Part shown: piece by piece, positions 15,917 to 25,099 of the stretch
How the letters are laid out: every line of letters starts with the position of its first letter
How positions within the stretch are numbered: the stretch's first letter is position 1
NCBI GenBank assembly: GCA_023443865.1
Contig: JAEZST010000018.1
Coordinates: 1 to 64,000, forward strand
DNA: 64,000 bases
From: Spirochaetota bacterium
GTDB lineage: Bacteria; Spirochaetota; Spirochaetia; Treponematales; Treponemataceae
Reading direction: 5' to 3'
The notes under the pieces: generated by a model
What the model was told of the DNA's origin: nothing
The model's input: the letters and a program-made list of their open reading frames with translations, nothing else
Databases searched by the model: none
Made by a program: the position numbers and the translations under genes

Positions 15917-16630
15917 ATGAAAATTTCCCGCTTTCGTCTCGTTTTTTGCCTGCTTGCGGCGATGGCGCTGTCCGGCGGCGCCCTTTGGGCCCAGGCGGCG
16001 ACCATCACCACGGCAGATACCTTTTTTTCCGAAATATCGGACAATTACGCGTCCATATCAGATTATACCGCCAATATCGCCATCACCGTCGGTTCCGGCG
16101 CCAAGTCCGAAGTCATGAAGGGGCAAGTCGCGTTCAGGAAACCCGATTTGCTTCGGATCGATTTTTCCTCCCCGGCGCAGCAGACGATCGTGTTCGACGG
16201 GAAAACCCTGACGATCTACTTACCCGGCTATAACGTGGTGTTGAACCAAACGGTCGACTCCTCCAATTCGGGGGGGGCAGCCGGCGCTTCCCTCGCCACG
16301 CCGCAGGGCCTGTATCTCATGAAGCGGTTTTATACCATCGCCTACGAGGTAGACGCGAAACCGGTTCCCCTCGAGGAAGGCTCCAAGGAGACGGTCGTCG
16401 TGCTCAGCCTCTTACGCCGTTCTACGACCGAATCGTTCAGGTCCATGCGCCTCATGATTGACCCGGCCACAAAGCTCATTCGCAGGATCGACGCCCGAAA
16501 CCTCGCCGGCGACCAGATCGTCTTCGATTTTACCGCCTATAAGCTCAATCAGAAACTTCCCGATAGCAGGTTTGTCTACGATTCTCCCGCTTCGGCCAAT
16601 ATGTTCAATAATTTCCTTTTCACAGAATAA
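15917..16630 (+). CDS. LolA-like outer membrane lipoprotein carrier
   Basis: This 237-aa protein has a clear signal peptide (MKISRFRLVFCLLAAMAL, ending near GALWAQAA). The body resembles the LolA fold: an N-terminal helix with FxxxSDNYASISDYTAN, then strands ending KPDLLRIDFSSPAQQTIVFDGKT as in LolA/DUF4292 proteins. It would shuttle lipoproteins across the periplasm. It follows ftsH by 32 bases and precedes the RodZ-like gene by 13 bases. The start at 15917 is chosen for the signal peptide. Confidence 0.8.
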   Translation: MKISRFRLVFCLLAAMALSGGALWAQAATITTADTFFSEISDNYASISDYTANIAITVGSGAKSEVMKGQVAFRKPDLLRIDFSSPAQQTIVFDGKTLTIYLPGYNVVLNQTVDSSNSGGAAGASLATPQGLYLMKRFYTIAYEVDAKPVPLEEGSKETVVVLSLLRRSTTESFRSMRLMIDPATKLIRRIDARNLAGDQIVFDFTAYKLNQKLPDSRFVYDSPASANMFNNFLFTE

Positions 16631-16643
16631 CGGAGTAAAAAAT

Positions 16644-17783
16644 ATGGAAGCCTTCGGCAAAAGACTAACGGAAGCCCGAACGCGAAAGGGCCTGGAATTC
16701 GATCAGATCGCCCGTGAAACGAATATTGCTCGCCGATACCTGGAAGCCCTGGAGTCGGAGGATTTCTCGGTATTCCCCGGCGAGCCCTATCTCCTGGGCT
16801 TCTTGCGGAACTACGCCGAATATCTTGGCTTGCCCAGCAACGAAATCATCACCGCCTATAAGAACTTCAAGATACAGGAAGCTCCCGTGCCGCTTCGGGA
16901 ACTCATGCCCGCGCGTCCGGTTTCCGAGGTCCTTTTCGGCCGGGGAAACGCCGGTAAGGTTTTGATCGGCGTTCTCATCGTTCTGGCCGTCGGGGCGGTA
17001 GTCGGCGGCGCTTTCGCCATCGGCTCGCGGCTTCTCGCCTCCCAATCCGAGGGGCCCGCCGTTCCCGCCCATGAACCCGTTACCTGGGACGTTCAGGGAT
17101 CGGGCTTTTCCGAGTGGGTGTATGCCGGCGACACGATAAACGTGACCGCCGAGGGGAAAACCTGGAGCCTGACGGTGGAAGAAACCGCGCCGGTTTTGAA
17201 ACTCCAGACACCGGTTGGTTCCCGGGTTATCGAGCTCGGACAGGAGCTTTCCATAGACCTTTCGGGGAACGATGAGGCGGACGTTAAGGTATTCGTGGCC
17301 GACCTCTTTAAGAACGACCCGTCCAAGGGCGCCGAGGTCAAGATAGACGCTGCCACCGTGGCCGAAACCGCCGCCGACGCGGCAGCGACGGCCCAGGCCG
17401 AGGTCGCCGACGTAACCCTCGTATCCGAATCCGGAACCGCCGTCGACACGGCGCGCCAAACCGTGCTCTTCGAAAGCGGTTCCGCCTACCCGGTGACCAT
17501 GAACGCCACGTTCCGGGGCTATTGCCTGTTCCGGTACGAGTCGGACCGTTCCACCCGCGACGAGCGGTACTACCAAAAATCCGAGCTGTTAACGGTTCAG
17601 GCCAACAACGGCATTCGCGTATGGGCCTCGAACGGAAACGCGGTCAAAATCCAGATGATCGCCGGCGGAAAGACCGTCGATCTCGAGATCAGCCGCCCCG
17701 GCGAAGTGGTGGTCCGGGATTTGAAGTGGATAAAGGACGAGGAGTCCGGGCGATACAAGTTCGTCTCCATGGAAATCGACTAA
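16644..17783 (+). CDS. RodZ-like HTH membrane protein
   Basis: This 379-aa protein starts with a HTH_25 domain (FGKRLTEARTRKGLEFDQIA through LLGFLRNYAEYLGL), as in RodZ. A single membrane helix follows near residues 110-130 (VLIGVLIVLAVGAVVGGAF), then a periplasmic region with a DUF4115-like domain (WSLTVEETAPVLKL). In RodZ the HTH binds MreB and couples it to wall synthesis. An Ala/Thr-rich insertion with a further beta segment (residues ~230-380) extends the usual layout. CGGAG lies eight bases before the ATG. Confidence 0.75.
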   Translation: MEAFGKRLTEARTRKGLEFDQIARETNIARRYLEALESEDFSVFPGEPYLLGFLRNYAEYLGLPSNEIITAYKNFKIQEAPVPLRELMPARPVSEVLFGRGNAGKVLIGVLIVLAVGAVVGGAFAIGSRLLASQSEGPAVPAHEPVTWDVQGSGFSEWVYAGDTINVTAEGKTWSLTVEETAPVLKLQTPVGSRVIELGQELSIDLSGNDEADVKVFVADLFKNDPSKGAEVKIDAATVAETAADAAATAQAEVADVTLVSESGTAVDTARQTVLFESGSAYPVTMNATFRGYCLFRYESDRSTRDERYYQKSELLTVQANNGIRVWASNGNAVKIQMIAGGKTVDLEISRPGEVVVRDLKWIKDEESGRYKFVSMEID

Positions 17784-17787
17784 CGAC

Positions 17788-19293
17788 ATGCTTTTTTTTC
17801 TTGACCAGCACGGCTGCGCGAAAAACCAGGTAGACGGCGAGTTGATCATCGGGCACCTGCGCGCGAAGGGGTGGGAGCGCACCGACGATCCCGACCGGGC
17901 CGACCTCATAATCGTGAACTCCTGCGGATTCATCGAAAGCGCCAAAACCGAATCGATAGACGCCGTCATGACCGCGCACTCGGCGCATCCCCGCGCGAAG
18001 GTGCTGCTCGCGGGCTGTCTCGCCGAGCGGTATGCCGACGACCTCTCCGAGGGCCTGACCGAGGCCGCGGGCTTTTTCGGGAACGGGGATTTATCCCGTA
18101 TCGGGGAGGCGGTCGACGCCCTCTTTTCGAACGGCGCCGGTTCCGCGCACCCGGTGCTTGTCACGCCCCAGAAAGGGGTGAGCGTGGGCGAGCGGCCTGA
18201 AATCCTGTCCTTCCCCCGCTCGGTATACGTAAAGATTACCGAGGGCTGCGATAACTGGTGCTCCTTTTGCGCCATTCCCCTTATTCGCGGTGCGTTGAGA
18301 AGCCGCTCCATAGCCGAAATTACCGATGAATGCCGAGACCTCATCGCGCGCGGTTACTACGAGCTCAACCTGATCGGCCAGGACCTTGCCGCCTACGGGA
18401 CCGGGTCTCTGGACCGGGTGGACTCGTTCGCCGGCAAGGATCGGGTCGCGAACGCGAACGCGAATTCGAGCGCGGCTGACTCTGCCGGGAACGAATATTT
18501 CAGCCCGCTCTCGCGGTTGCTTCGTTCCCTCTCATCCCTCGAGGGAGACTTCCGCGTCAGGCTTTTATACATTCACCCCGATCATTTCCCCCGGGATATA
18601 CTCCCCGTAATGGCTTCCGATTCCCGATTCCTTCCGTACTTCGATATACCCTTCCAGTCCGGCGACGGGAATCTCCTGTCGGCGATGAACCGGAAGGGGA
18701 ACGCCGAATCTTATAAATCGCTGATCGCGGATATTCGCGCTGCCTTCGCCGCGCCCGGCAACCCTTACGGCCGCATCGCGCTTCGCACCACCATATTGAC
18801 CGGTTTCCCGGGCGAGACCGACGAATCGTTCGAGAACACGGCCCGGTTCCTCGCCGACATTCGGCCCCTCTGGTCCGGCTCCTTCGCCTGGTCGGAGGAG
18901 GAAGGCACCAAGGCCGCCGACATGAAAAAACGGCCGACCAAAAAGGCCGTGAAGGCCCGCCTCGATACCCTGCTCGAGATCCAGCGCCGCATTACGCCCG
19001 AAGAACTGAACTATTTCATGGGGAAGCCCCTCGACGTTCTCGTGGAGGAACTGATCCCGGTTACCGCGGAGGACGAAGGCGCGCCTTCCGAGGGGGACGA
19101 GGGGTCCGCCCCGGTTTCCCGGCTCGCGCTGGGACGCGCGTGGTTCCAGGCGCCCGAGGTAGACGGTTCCGTGGTGCTTCAGTTCGAGGATAACCAGCTC
19201 GACTCCGCGGGTAAGCCGATCGGTCCGGGCTCCGTGGTCAGCGCCGTGGTCATGGGCGTGAACGGGGTCGACGTGGAAGCGGTGGTGCGATGA
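17788..19293 (+). CDS. rimO: Ribosomal protein S12 methylthiotransferase RimO
   Basis: This radical-SAM enzyme adds a methylthio group to an S12 aspartate. The N-terminal UPF0004 domain contains HGCAKNQVD, NSCGF and LAGCLAE, supplying the auxiliary cluster cysteines. The radical-SAM motif is CDNWCSFC (CxxxCxxC) in TEGCDNWCSFCAIP, with the IRG that RimO shows downstream. A C-terminal TRAM domain follows. At 501 aa it is longer than usual: an Asn/Ala/Ser insertion near residues 215-235 and a Glu/Gly/Asp insertion in the TRAM region account for this. It starts 4 bases after the RodZ-like stop. Confidence 0.92.
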   Translation: MLFFLDQHGCAKNQVDGELIIGHLRAKGWERTDDPDRADLIIVNSCGFIESAKTESIDAVMTAHSAHPRAKVLLAGCLAERYADDLSEGLTEAAGFFGNGDLSRIGEAVDALFSNGAGSAHPVLVTPQKGVSVGERPEILSFPRSVYVKITEGCDNWCSFCAIPLIRGALRSRSIAEITDECRDLIARGYYELNLIGQDLAAYGTGSLDRVDSFAGKDRVANANANSSAADSAGNEYFSPLSRLLRSLSSLEGDFRVRLLYIHPDHFPRDILPVMASDSRFLPYFDIPFQSGDGNLLSAMNRKGNAESYKSLIADIRAAFAAPGNPYGRIALRTTILTGFPGETDESFENTARFLADIRPLWSGSFAWSEEEGTKAADMKKRPTKKAVKARLDTLLEIQRRITPEELNYFMGKPLDVLVEELIPVTAEDEGAPSEGDEGSAPVSRLALGRAWFQAPEVDGSVVLQFEDNQLDSAGKPIGPGSVVSAVVMGVNGVDVEAVVR

Positions 19294-21698
19294 ATGCGGA
19301 GCGCTACCTCTCTGTCCTAAACCCCGAACAGCTCGACGCGGTAACCCACGAGGGTTCATCCCTGCTTATCCTGGCCGGCGCCGGCTCGGGGAAAACCCGG
19401 GTCATTACCACGAAAATAGCCTGGCTGATCGGAGAGCGGGGCGTGGACCCCGCCTCGATCCTGGCGGTTACCTTCACCAACAAGGCCGCCCGAGAGATGG
19501 CCGAGCGCGCCACCCGGCTTGAGCCCCGAGCGGAAGGCTCGGTACTGCGCACCTTCCATTCCTTCGGCGCCTGGCTGCTCAGGCGCAACGCGGCCCTCGC
19601 CGGCCTCGATTCCAACTTCACCATTTACGACGACGACGACGCGGTAACCCTCCTCTCGAAGGCCATGCCCGCCCTGACTCGCCAGCAAATTTCCTCGGTG
19701 GTCCACAAGATCGCGCGGGCCAAGGACTATTGCCTCGGCCCGGACAGCCCGCTATTGAGCGAGATAGACCCCGATCCCGATTTTGGCGAGGCGTACCGTA
19801 TCTACGAAACGCGCCTGAGGGAAACGGGCAACCTCGATTTCGGCGACCTCATACTCCTGCCGGTGCGCTTGATGCGCGAGCATCCCGAGGTACGCGATCG
19901 GCTGCGCCGCAGGTTCTCCGTGGTTATGGTGGACGAGTACCAGGATTCCAACGTCGCGCAGTTCGAGCTGCTTAAGGAAATCGCGGGAAGCGAAACCTAC
20001 CTCTGCGTGGTCGGCGACGACGATCAGTCCATCTACCGCTTTCGCGGGGCCGAGGTGCGCAACATCCTCACCTTCGCCGAGAGCTTTCCCGGAACCAAGA
20101 TCGTGCGCCTGGAGCGAAACTACCGTTCCGTGGCGCCCATCCTCGCGGTGGCCGGCGCCGTGGTGGGGCATAACGAGGGCAGGCTCGGGAAGACCCTGGT
20201 CGCGGAACGGGGCAGCGGCAAAAAACCGGTGCTCATGTTCCTCGCCAACCAGGACGAGGAAGCTGCCCTCTGCGCGGAACTGATTCAAAACGCCAAGAAA
20301 AAGGGCTGTCCCTACGCGGATTGGGCGGTCTTATACCGGACCAACGCCCAGTCCCTCGGCTTCGAAACGGAATTCCTCCACCGGAAAATCCCGTACCGCG
20401 TGGTCGGCTCCCTTAAATTCTACGAGCGCGAGGAGATCAAGGACGCGCTCGCGTGGCTCGCCCTTATCGCCAACGGCCGCGACGAGATCGCCTTTCGCCG
20501 CGTCGTGAATAAGCCGGCCCGCGGCCTCGGCGCGGTTACCCAGGACAAGATCGTCGACGAGGCCCGGAAAATCCTTTTCGGCCGCGACGAGGCGGCGGGC
20601 GCGCTGGATTTCGAAAGCGCGACCAATCTCGTTACCGCCGCCCGCCGGGTGCTGGAAGGGCTTCCCAAGAAGGCCCGCTCGGGGCTGTCGGAGTTTCTCC
20701 ACATCCACGAAACGCTGCGCTCCATGATTTTCCCCGAGGGAACCGCGCCTGCGGGCCCCGAGTCCCTCGCGGCGGCCGCCGCTTCGGTACCGGCCGAATC
20801 CGACGGGCCCGCCGACTCCCTCTTCGCCCCCGAGGATATACCGCAGGAGACGGGGACCGGCGATGGGGCGGACGGTCCCGGCGCGACGAAGCGGACCGGC
20901 CGCAAGCGCGGCGCCGCGGGACTCGCGGCCTTCGTGGAGCGCTTGGTCGAATCGACGGGACTCCTCGCGTACCATCAGGGACAGGACGAAATCGCGGGAA
21001 CCCAGCGGGTCGCGAACCTCGAGGAGCTCGTGAACGCCGCGAGCCTGTATCCCCTGTCGGGCGAGGGCTTGATCGAATTTCTCGAGCACATAGAGCTGGA
21101 CCGTTCCATGGCCGACGAGGAGGAAAACCCCGACTCGGTTACCCTCATCACGGTACATAACACGAAGGGCCTGGAGTTTCGCCGGGTTATCGTTACCGGC
21201 CTCGAATCCGGCGTGTTTCCCCGCGACGACAAAAAGGGCGACGACCTCGAGGAAGAGCGCCGCCTGATGTACGTGGGATGCACCCGCGCGATGGACGAAC
21301 TCTACCTGACGAGCTGCGCCGCCCGCCGCCTCTACGGGCGCACCGCGTTCATGGAACCCAGCGTCTTCCTTTCCGAGATGGAACCGGGCTCGGTCGAGGT
21401 ACTCGGCAAGGCTCCCCGCGCCTTCCTCGCCCGCCAAAACCGGCCCGCCTTCGGCCGCCAGGGCATACCCGGCGATTCCGACGGCTCCCCTTCGGGCGAA
21501 ACCGTCCGCGACGCGGCCCTCGCCGAGCGGTGGAAAACGGGGCGGAAACTCTTTCACGACGACTACGGCTACGGGGTTATAGCCAAGAGCTTTTACGCCT
21601 CCGACGAACTGGTTATCATGGTTCGCTTCGAAACGGGCGGCGAAAAGCGCTTCATGCCGCGCTATCAGGCGAAAAACCTCCTGCTCGTGGAGGAATGA
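19290..21698 (+). CDS. pcrA: UvrD/PcrA-family DNA helicase
   Basis: This superfamily 1A 3'-5' helicase has LILAGAGSGKTRVI (Walker A), VDEYQDSN, VGDDDQSIYRFRGA, LERNYRS and, near the C-terminus, VTLITVHNTKGLEF and VGCTRA. At 802 aa it is longer than typical PcrA because of a low-complexity Ala/Pro/Gly/Glu insertion at residues ~480-545, in the 2B region. The C-terminal tudor-like tail (FHDDYGYGVI and MVRFETGGEKRFMPRY), used by PcrA to bind RNA polymerase, is present. The start overlaps the rimO stop by four bases (ATGA). Confidence 0.93.
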   Translation: MNAERYLSVLNPEQLDAVTHEGSSLLILAGAGSGKTRVITTKIAWLIGERGVDPASILAVTFTNKAAREMAERATRLEPRAEGSVLRTFHSFGAWLLRRNAALAGLDSNFTIYDDDDAVTLLSKAMPALTRQQISSVVHKIARAKDYCLGPDSPLLSEIDPDPDFGEAYRIYETRLRETGNLDFGDLILLPVRLMREHPEVRDRLRRRFSVVMVDEYQDSNVAQFELLKEIAGSETYLCVVGDDDQSIYRFRGAEVRNILTFAESFPGTKIVRLERNYRSVAPILAVAGAVVGHNEGRLGKTLVAERGSGKKPVLMFLANQDEEAALCAELIQNAKKKGCPYADWAVLYRTNAQSLGFETEFLHRKIPYRVVGSLKFYEREEIKDALAWLALIANGRDEIAFRRVVNKPARGLGAVTQDKIVDEARKILFGRDEAAGALDFESATNLVTAARRVLEGLPKKARSGLSEFLHIHETLRSMIFPEGTAPAGPESLAAAAASVPAESDGPADSLFAPEDIPQETGTGDGADGPGATKRTGRKRGAAGLAAFVERLVESTGLLAYHQGQDEIAGTQRVANLEELVNAASLYPLSGEGLIEFLEHIELDRSMADEEENPDSVTLITVHNTKGLEFRRVIVTGLESGVFPRDDKKGDDLEEERRLMYVGCTRAMDELYLTSCAARRLYGRTAFMEPSVFLSEMEPGSVEVLGKAPRAFLARQNRPAFGRQGIPGDSDGSPSGETVRDAALAERWKTGRKLFHDDYGYGVIAKSFYASDELVIMVRFETGGEKRFMPRYQAKNLLLVEE

Positions 21699-21701
21699 GC
21701 C

Positions 21702-22040
21702 GTGACCGACAATGCGGACGATCGCGACCCCGTTCCCTTCTCCCGCGGCCTCGACGGGGACACCCTCCGGCGTCTTTTATCCCTTTCCGGCATACGCGCG
21801 GACAGCGTCGACCTTACGACTCTCGCGCCCCAGCTCGACCGGATCATCGGCTATTTCGGACTCCTCTCCGAATTAGCGGAGCCCGACGCGCCGACCGAAA
21901 CCCGCGAACCGATAGACGCCGACTCGCTGCGAAGCGGCCCCGCCGCCGTACCGCTCGGCCCGGAGGACCTTACAAGGCTGAGTCCCGCGTTCTCGGAGGG
22001 CTATTTCCGCGTTCCCCGGGTACTCGGGGGCGACCGATGA
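21702..22040 (+). CDS. gatC: Glu-tRNA(Gln)/Asp-tRNA(Asn) amidotransferase subunit C
   Basis: This 112-aa GatC belt protein stabilises the GatAB complex. Family features include LSGI at the N-terminus, LAPQLDRIIGYFGLLSELAEPD (the conserved helix) and TRLSPAFSEGYFRVPRVL at the end. The start is a GTG with GGAGG about nine bases upstream inside the end of pcrA. The following gatA overlaps it by four bases. The C-terminal motif is divergent but recognisable. Position before gatA and gatB makes the call secure. Confidence 0.9.
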   Translation: MTDNADDRDPVPFSRGLDGDTLRRLLSLSGIRADSVDLTTLAPQLDRIIGYFGLLSELAEPDAPTETREPIDADSLRSGPAAVPLGPEDLTRLSPAFSEGYFRVPRVLGGDR

Positions 22041-23542
22041 CTTCATCCGAGGTTCGCTCGTTCGGTCTCTGCGAGCTGAAAAAACATCTTGAAAGCGATA
22101 CCCTCACGAGCCGTGAAATCGTCGCCGCGCTTCGGGAATCGTGGGAAGCGGACGAGAAAGGCGAAAAACCGCTCAACGCGTACGTTGAATTCTTTGATGA
22201 CGCGGAAGATCGCGCCCGCGAGGCCGACGCTGCCCGCCGCGCCGGCGAAACGAAGCCCCTTCTCGGGCTCCCCGTGGCGGTAAAGGACAATATTTCCATC
22301 CAGGGCAAGGCGTGCGCCTGCGGCAGCGCCATGCTCAAAGGCTACGTCGCCCCGTATAGCGCGACCGTCATCGAGCGCCTTCTCGCCGCGGGGGCGATCC
22401 TCCTTGGCCGTACCAATATGGACGAGTTCGCCATGGGCTCATCCACGGAATTTTCCGCGTACGGCCCCTCCCGCAATCCCGCAAACCGCGACCTGACCCC
22501 CGGCGGCAGTTCCGGCGGTTCGGCGGCTGCCGTCGCGGGTTTCCAGGCCCCGGCCGCGCTGGGAAGCGAAACCGGCGGCTCGGTGCGGCTCCCCGCCTCG
22601 TATTGCGGCATTTACGGACTCAAGCCCACCTACGGCGCCGTAAGCCGCTCGGGCCTCGTCGCCTTCGGCTCGTCCCTGGACCAGATCGGGCTTTTCGCCC
22701 GTTCCCCCGACGATCTTTCCCTTCTTTTCTCCGTCGTCGCCGGCGGCGATTCCCGCGACGCCACCAGCGGATTTCCCGCTCCCACCGGGGAACCGGCCAC
22801 GCAGGACAGCCCGGCCAATCCGGCCGACCCGGCCGACGTTGCCTGTTCGGCAAACCTCGCGCGCCTTCGCGTCGCCGTTCCGGCTGAATTCCTCGCCGCG
22901 CCGGGCCTCGACCCCGATATGGCGGCCGCGGTGAGCCGAACGGCAGACCTTCTCGCTTCCCGGGGCGCCGTCGTCGAAACGATATCGCTCCCCGTTCTCG
23001 AAGCCTCCGCCGCCTGTTATTACGTCATCGCCCTTTCGGAAGCCGCGAGCAATCTTTCCCGCTACGACGGCGTCCGGTACGGGTTTCGCGCCGAACCGGG
23101 CGAAGGGGAGCCGTTCGACGGCTTTGGCGCCCTCTACGCCGCTACCCGCTCTTTGGGCTTCGGCGACGAGGTTAAGCGCCGCGTCATCATCGGCAATTAC
23201 GTACTCTCCGCGCATTTTTCGGGAGATACCTACCAAAAGGCCCTCGCCGCGCGCGACCGTACGGAACGTGAAATCGCCGGCGCGTTCGCCACGCGCGATC
23301 TCATCCTCTGTCCCGCCGCCCCCGCTCCAGCCTTTCCCCTCGGAAGCCGCGTGGCCGATCCCCTATCCATGTACCTTTCCGACTCCTTTACCGCCTTCGC
23401 GAATCTCGCGCGCATCCCCGCCCTTTCCGTTCCCGCGGGCCGCAATGCCGCCGGCCTTCCCCTGGGCGTGCAGCTGTGCGGCCCCCGCTTCGGAGACCGC
23501 TTCCTCCTCTCCGTCGCCCGCGCCTTGGCGGAGGCTCGATAA
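22037..23542 (+). CDS. gatA: Glu-tRNA(Gln)/Asp-tRNA(Asn) amidotransferase subunit A
   Basis: This amidase hydrolyses glutamine to supply ammonia to GatB. At 501 aa it carries the full amidase signature GGSSGGSAAAVAG (with the catalytic cis-Ser and Ser), the SETGGSVRLPASYCG nucleophile region, and an upstream Lys in VAVKDNISIQG. The start at 22037 overlaps the gatC stop (ATGA). A Pro/Ala/Asp-rich insertion around residues 247-275 corresponds to short tandem repeats in the DNA and is not part of the family core. Confidence 0.95.
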   Translation: MTSSEVRSFGLCELKKHLESDTLTSREIVAALRESWEADEKGEKPLNAYVEFFDDAEDRAREADAARRAGETKPLLGLPVAVKDNISIQGKACACGSAMLKGYVAPYSATVIERLLAAGAILLGRTNMDEFAMGSSTEFSAYGPSRNPANRDLTPGGSSGGSAAAVAGFQAPAALGSETGGSVRLPASYCGIYGLKPTYGAVSRSGLVAFGSSLDQIGLFARSPDDLSLLFSVVAGGDSRDATSGFPAPTGEPATQDSPANPADPADVACSANLARLRVAVPAEFLAAPGLDPDMAAAVSRTADLLASRGAVVETISLPVLEASAACYYVIALSEAASNLSRYDGVRYGFRAEPGEGEPFDGFGALYAATRSLGFGDEVKRRVIIGNYVLSAHFSGDTYQKALAARDRTEREIAGAFATRDLILCPAAPAPAFPLGSRVADPLSMYLSDSFTAFANLARIPALSVPAGRNAAGLPLGVQLCGPRFGDRFLLSVARALAEAR

Positions 23543-25074
23543 TGGGCGAGGAATTTTCAAGATTGAGGGGGTCGAACAAGGGTCTGGCAGAGAGCGGCAT
23601 CAGCTTTGAGATCGTCATCGGCTGCGAGATACACGTTGAGCTGCTCACCCCGACAAAGGCCTTTTGCGCCTGCGAGAACCGTCACGGAGGAGAGCCGAAT
23701 ACCCGCGTATGCCCGGTCTGCCTCGGCCTGCCGGGCGCTATGCCGGTACCGGCCCGCGAATTCGTCGAACGGGGCGCCGTCGCCGGTCTCGCCCTGAACG
23801 GCCGAATCGCCTCCCTCACCCGGTTTGACCGAAAGCACTTTTTTTACCCCGACCTTCCCAAGGGCTATCAAATCACCCAGGCCGAACTGCCCCTGTGCGA
23901 AGGCGGGTTCGTCGATCTGGAAATACCGGCCGTCTCGGGTCCGCCCACGTCGAAGCGCGTGCGCCTCGAGCGCGTCCACCTCGAGGAAGACGCCGGGAAG
24001 AGCCTTCACGGCAACGCGGGCGCCACGTTGGTGGACTTCAACCGCGCCGGCGTCCCCCTCGTGGAGATCGTCACGAAGCCCGACATGCGGAGCCCCGAGG
24101 AAGCGGCGCTTTTCATGCGCGAGGCCCGCGACGTTCTTCGCTGGGTCGGCGTTACCGACGGCAACCTGGAAGAAGGCTCCCTCCGCTGCGACGCGAACGT
24201 GAACCTCATAATCCTCGCCGACGGCGCCGAGTGGCGAACCCCCATTTCGGAAATCAAGAACCTCAATTCCTTCCGCGCGGTCCGCGATGCCTGCGCGTAC
24301 GAGGCGGACCGCCAGCTTGCCGAATTCCTCGATACGCCGAAAACCGGCCGCTCCGCCTTTTCCGCGGGCTTCAAGCGGACCATGGGCTGGAATCCCGACC
24401 GGGGCGTCACGGTGCCCCAGCGCGAAAAAAATTCCTTCGTCGACTACCGCTTCGCGCCCGAGCCCGATATACTTCCGATTCGTATATCGGATACGTTCAT
24501 GGCCCGGGCGAGTTCGAGGGTAGGGGAGCTTCCCGGAGGCATGCGCCGTCGCTTTCTGGAAACCTACGGCTTGTCCCGGTCCGACGCGACGGTTCTTACC
24601 GCCGATCGGGTCCTTGCCGAATGGTACGATCGGGCCGCGCGCTCGTGCGCCGACCCGCGAAAGGCCGCTTCGTGGGTTATTACGGAAGTTCTTGCGGCGG
24701 CGAACGCCCGCTCCGTCTCCGTCGCCCGCCTCGGTATCGGGCCGGAGCACGTGGCCGAGCTCGTGAACGCCCTAGCCGTCAATCTCGTTTCCGGGGCCCA
24801 GGCGAAAGAGGCGTTCGCCGAATGCCTGAAAACCGGGAAGATGCCCCGGGCGGTGATCGAGGAGCGGGGCCTCTCCCAAATGAGCGACCCGGAGTCGCTC
24901 TATGCGCTGGTTGAAGCGGTGCTCAGAGAAAACGGGGAGGCCGTCGCGGCCTGGAAAAACGGTAAAACGAACGCGGCCGCCTGGCTGACCGGCCAGGTAA
25001 TGAAGCGCTCCGGGGGCCGGGCGAATCCCCGCGCCGCGGCCGACGGGGTGCAAAAAAAACTTGCGGAACTTTGA
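23542..25074 (+). CDS. gatB: Glu-tRNA(Gln)/Asp-tRNA(Asn) amidotransferase subunit B
   Basis: GatB phosphorylates the misacylated tRNA and transamidates it. At 510 aa it has the N-terminal GatB catalytic domain: EIVIGCEIHVELLT, CPVCLGLPGAMPV, RFDRKHFFYPDLPKGYQI, HLEEDAGK and EGSLRCDANVN. Zinc-binding Cys residues occur in CACENRHGG and CPVC. A helical tail plus YqeY domain follows (residues ~340-510). The ATG overlaps the gatA stop by one base (TAATG), with GGAGG a few bases upstream. The set indicates indirect Gln- and/or Asn-tRNA synthesis. Confidence 0.96.
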   Translation: MGEEFSRLRGSNKGLAESGISFEIVIGCEIHVELLTPTKAFCACENRHGGEPNTRVCPVCLGLPGAMPVPAREFVERGAVAGLALNGRIASLTRFDRKHFFYPDLPKGYQITQAELPLCEGGFVDLEIPAVSGPPTSKRVRLERVHLEEDAGKSLHGNAGATLVDFNRAGVPLVEIVTKPDMRSPEEAALFMREARDVLRWVGVTDGNLEEGSLRCDANVNLIILADGAEWRTPISEIKNLNSFRAVRDACAYEADRQLAEFLDTPKTGRSAFSAGFKRTMGWNPDRGVTVPQREKNSFVDYRFAPEPDILPIRISDTFMARASSRVGELPGGMRRRFLETYGLSRSDATVLTADRVLAEWYDRAARSCADPRKAASWVITEVLAAANARSVSVARLGIGPEHVAELVNALAVNLVSGAQAKEAFAECLKTGKMPRAVIEERGLSQMSDPESLYALVEAVLRENGEAVAAWKNGKTNAAAWLTGQVMKRSGGRANPRAAADGVQKKLAEL

Positions 25075-25099
25075 AAAGGGTATACAATAACGGAGGTCT

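Noticed and set aside
20331..21557. 408-codon open frame opposite pcrA
   Set aside because: It is typical of GC-rich antisense shadows. pcrA motifs run through the whole region on the plus strand.
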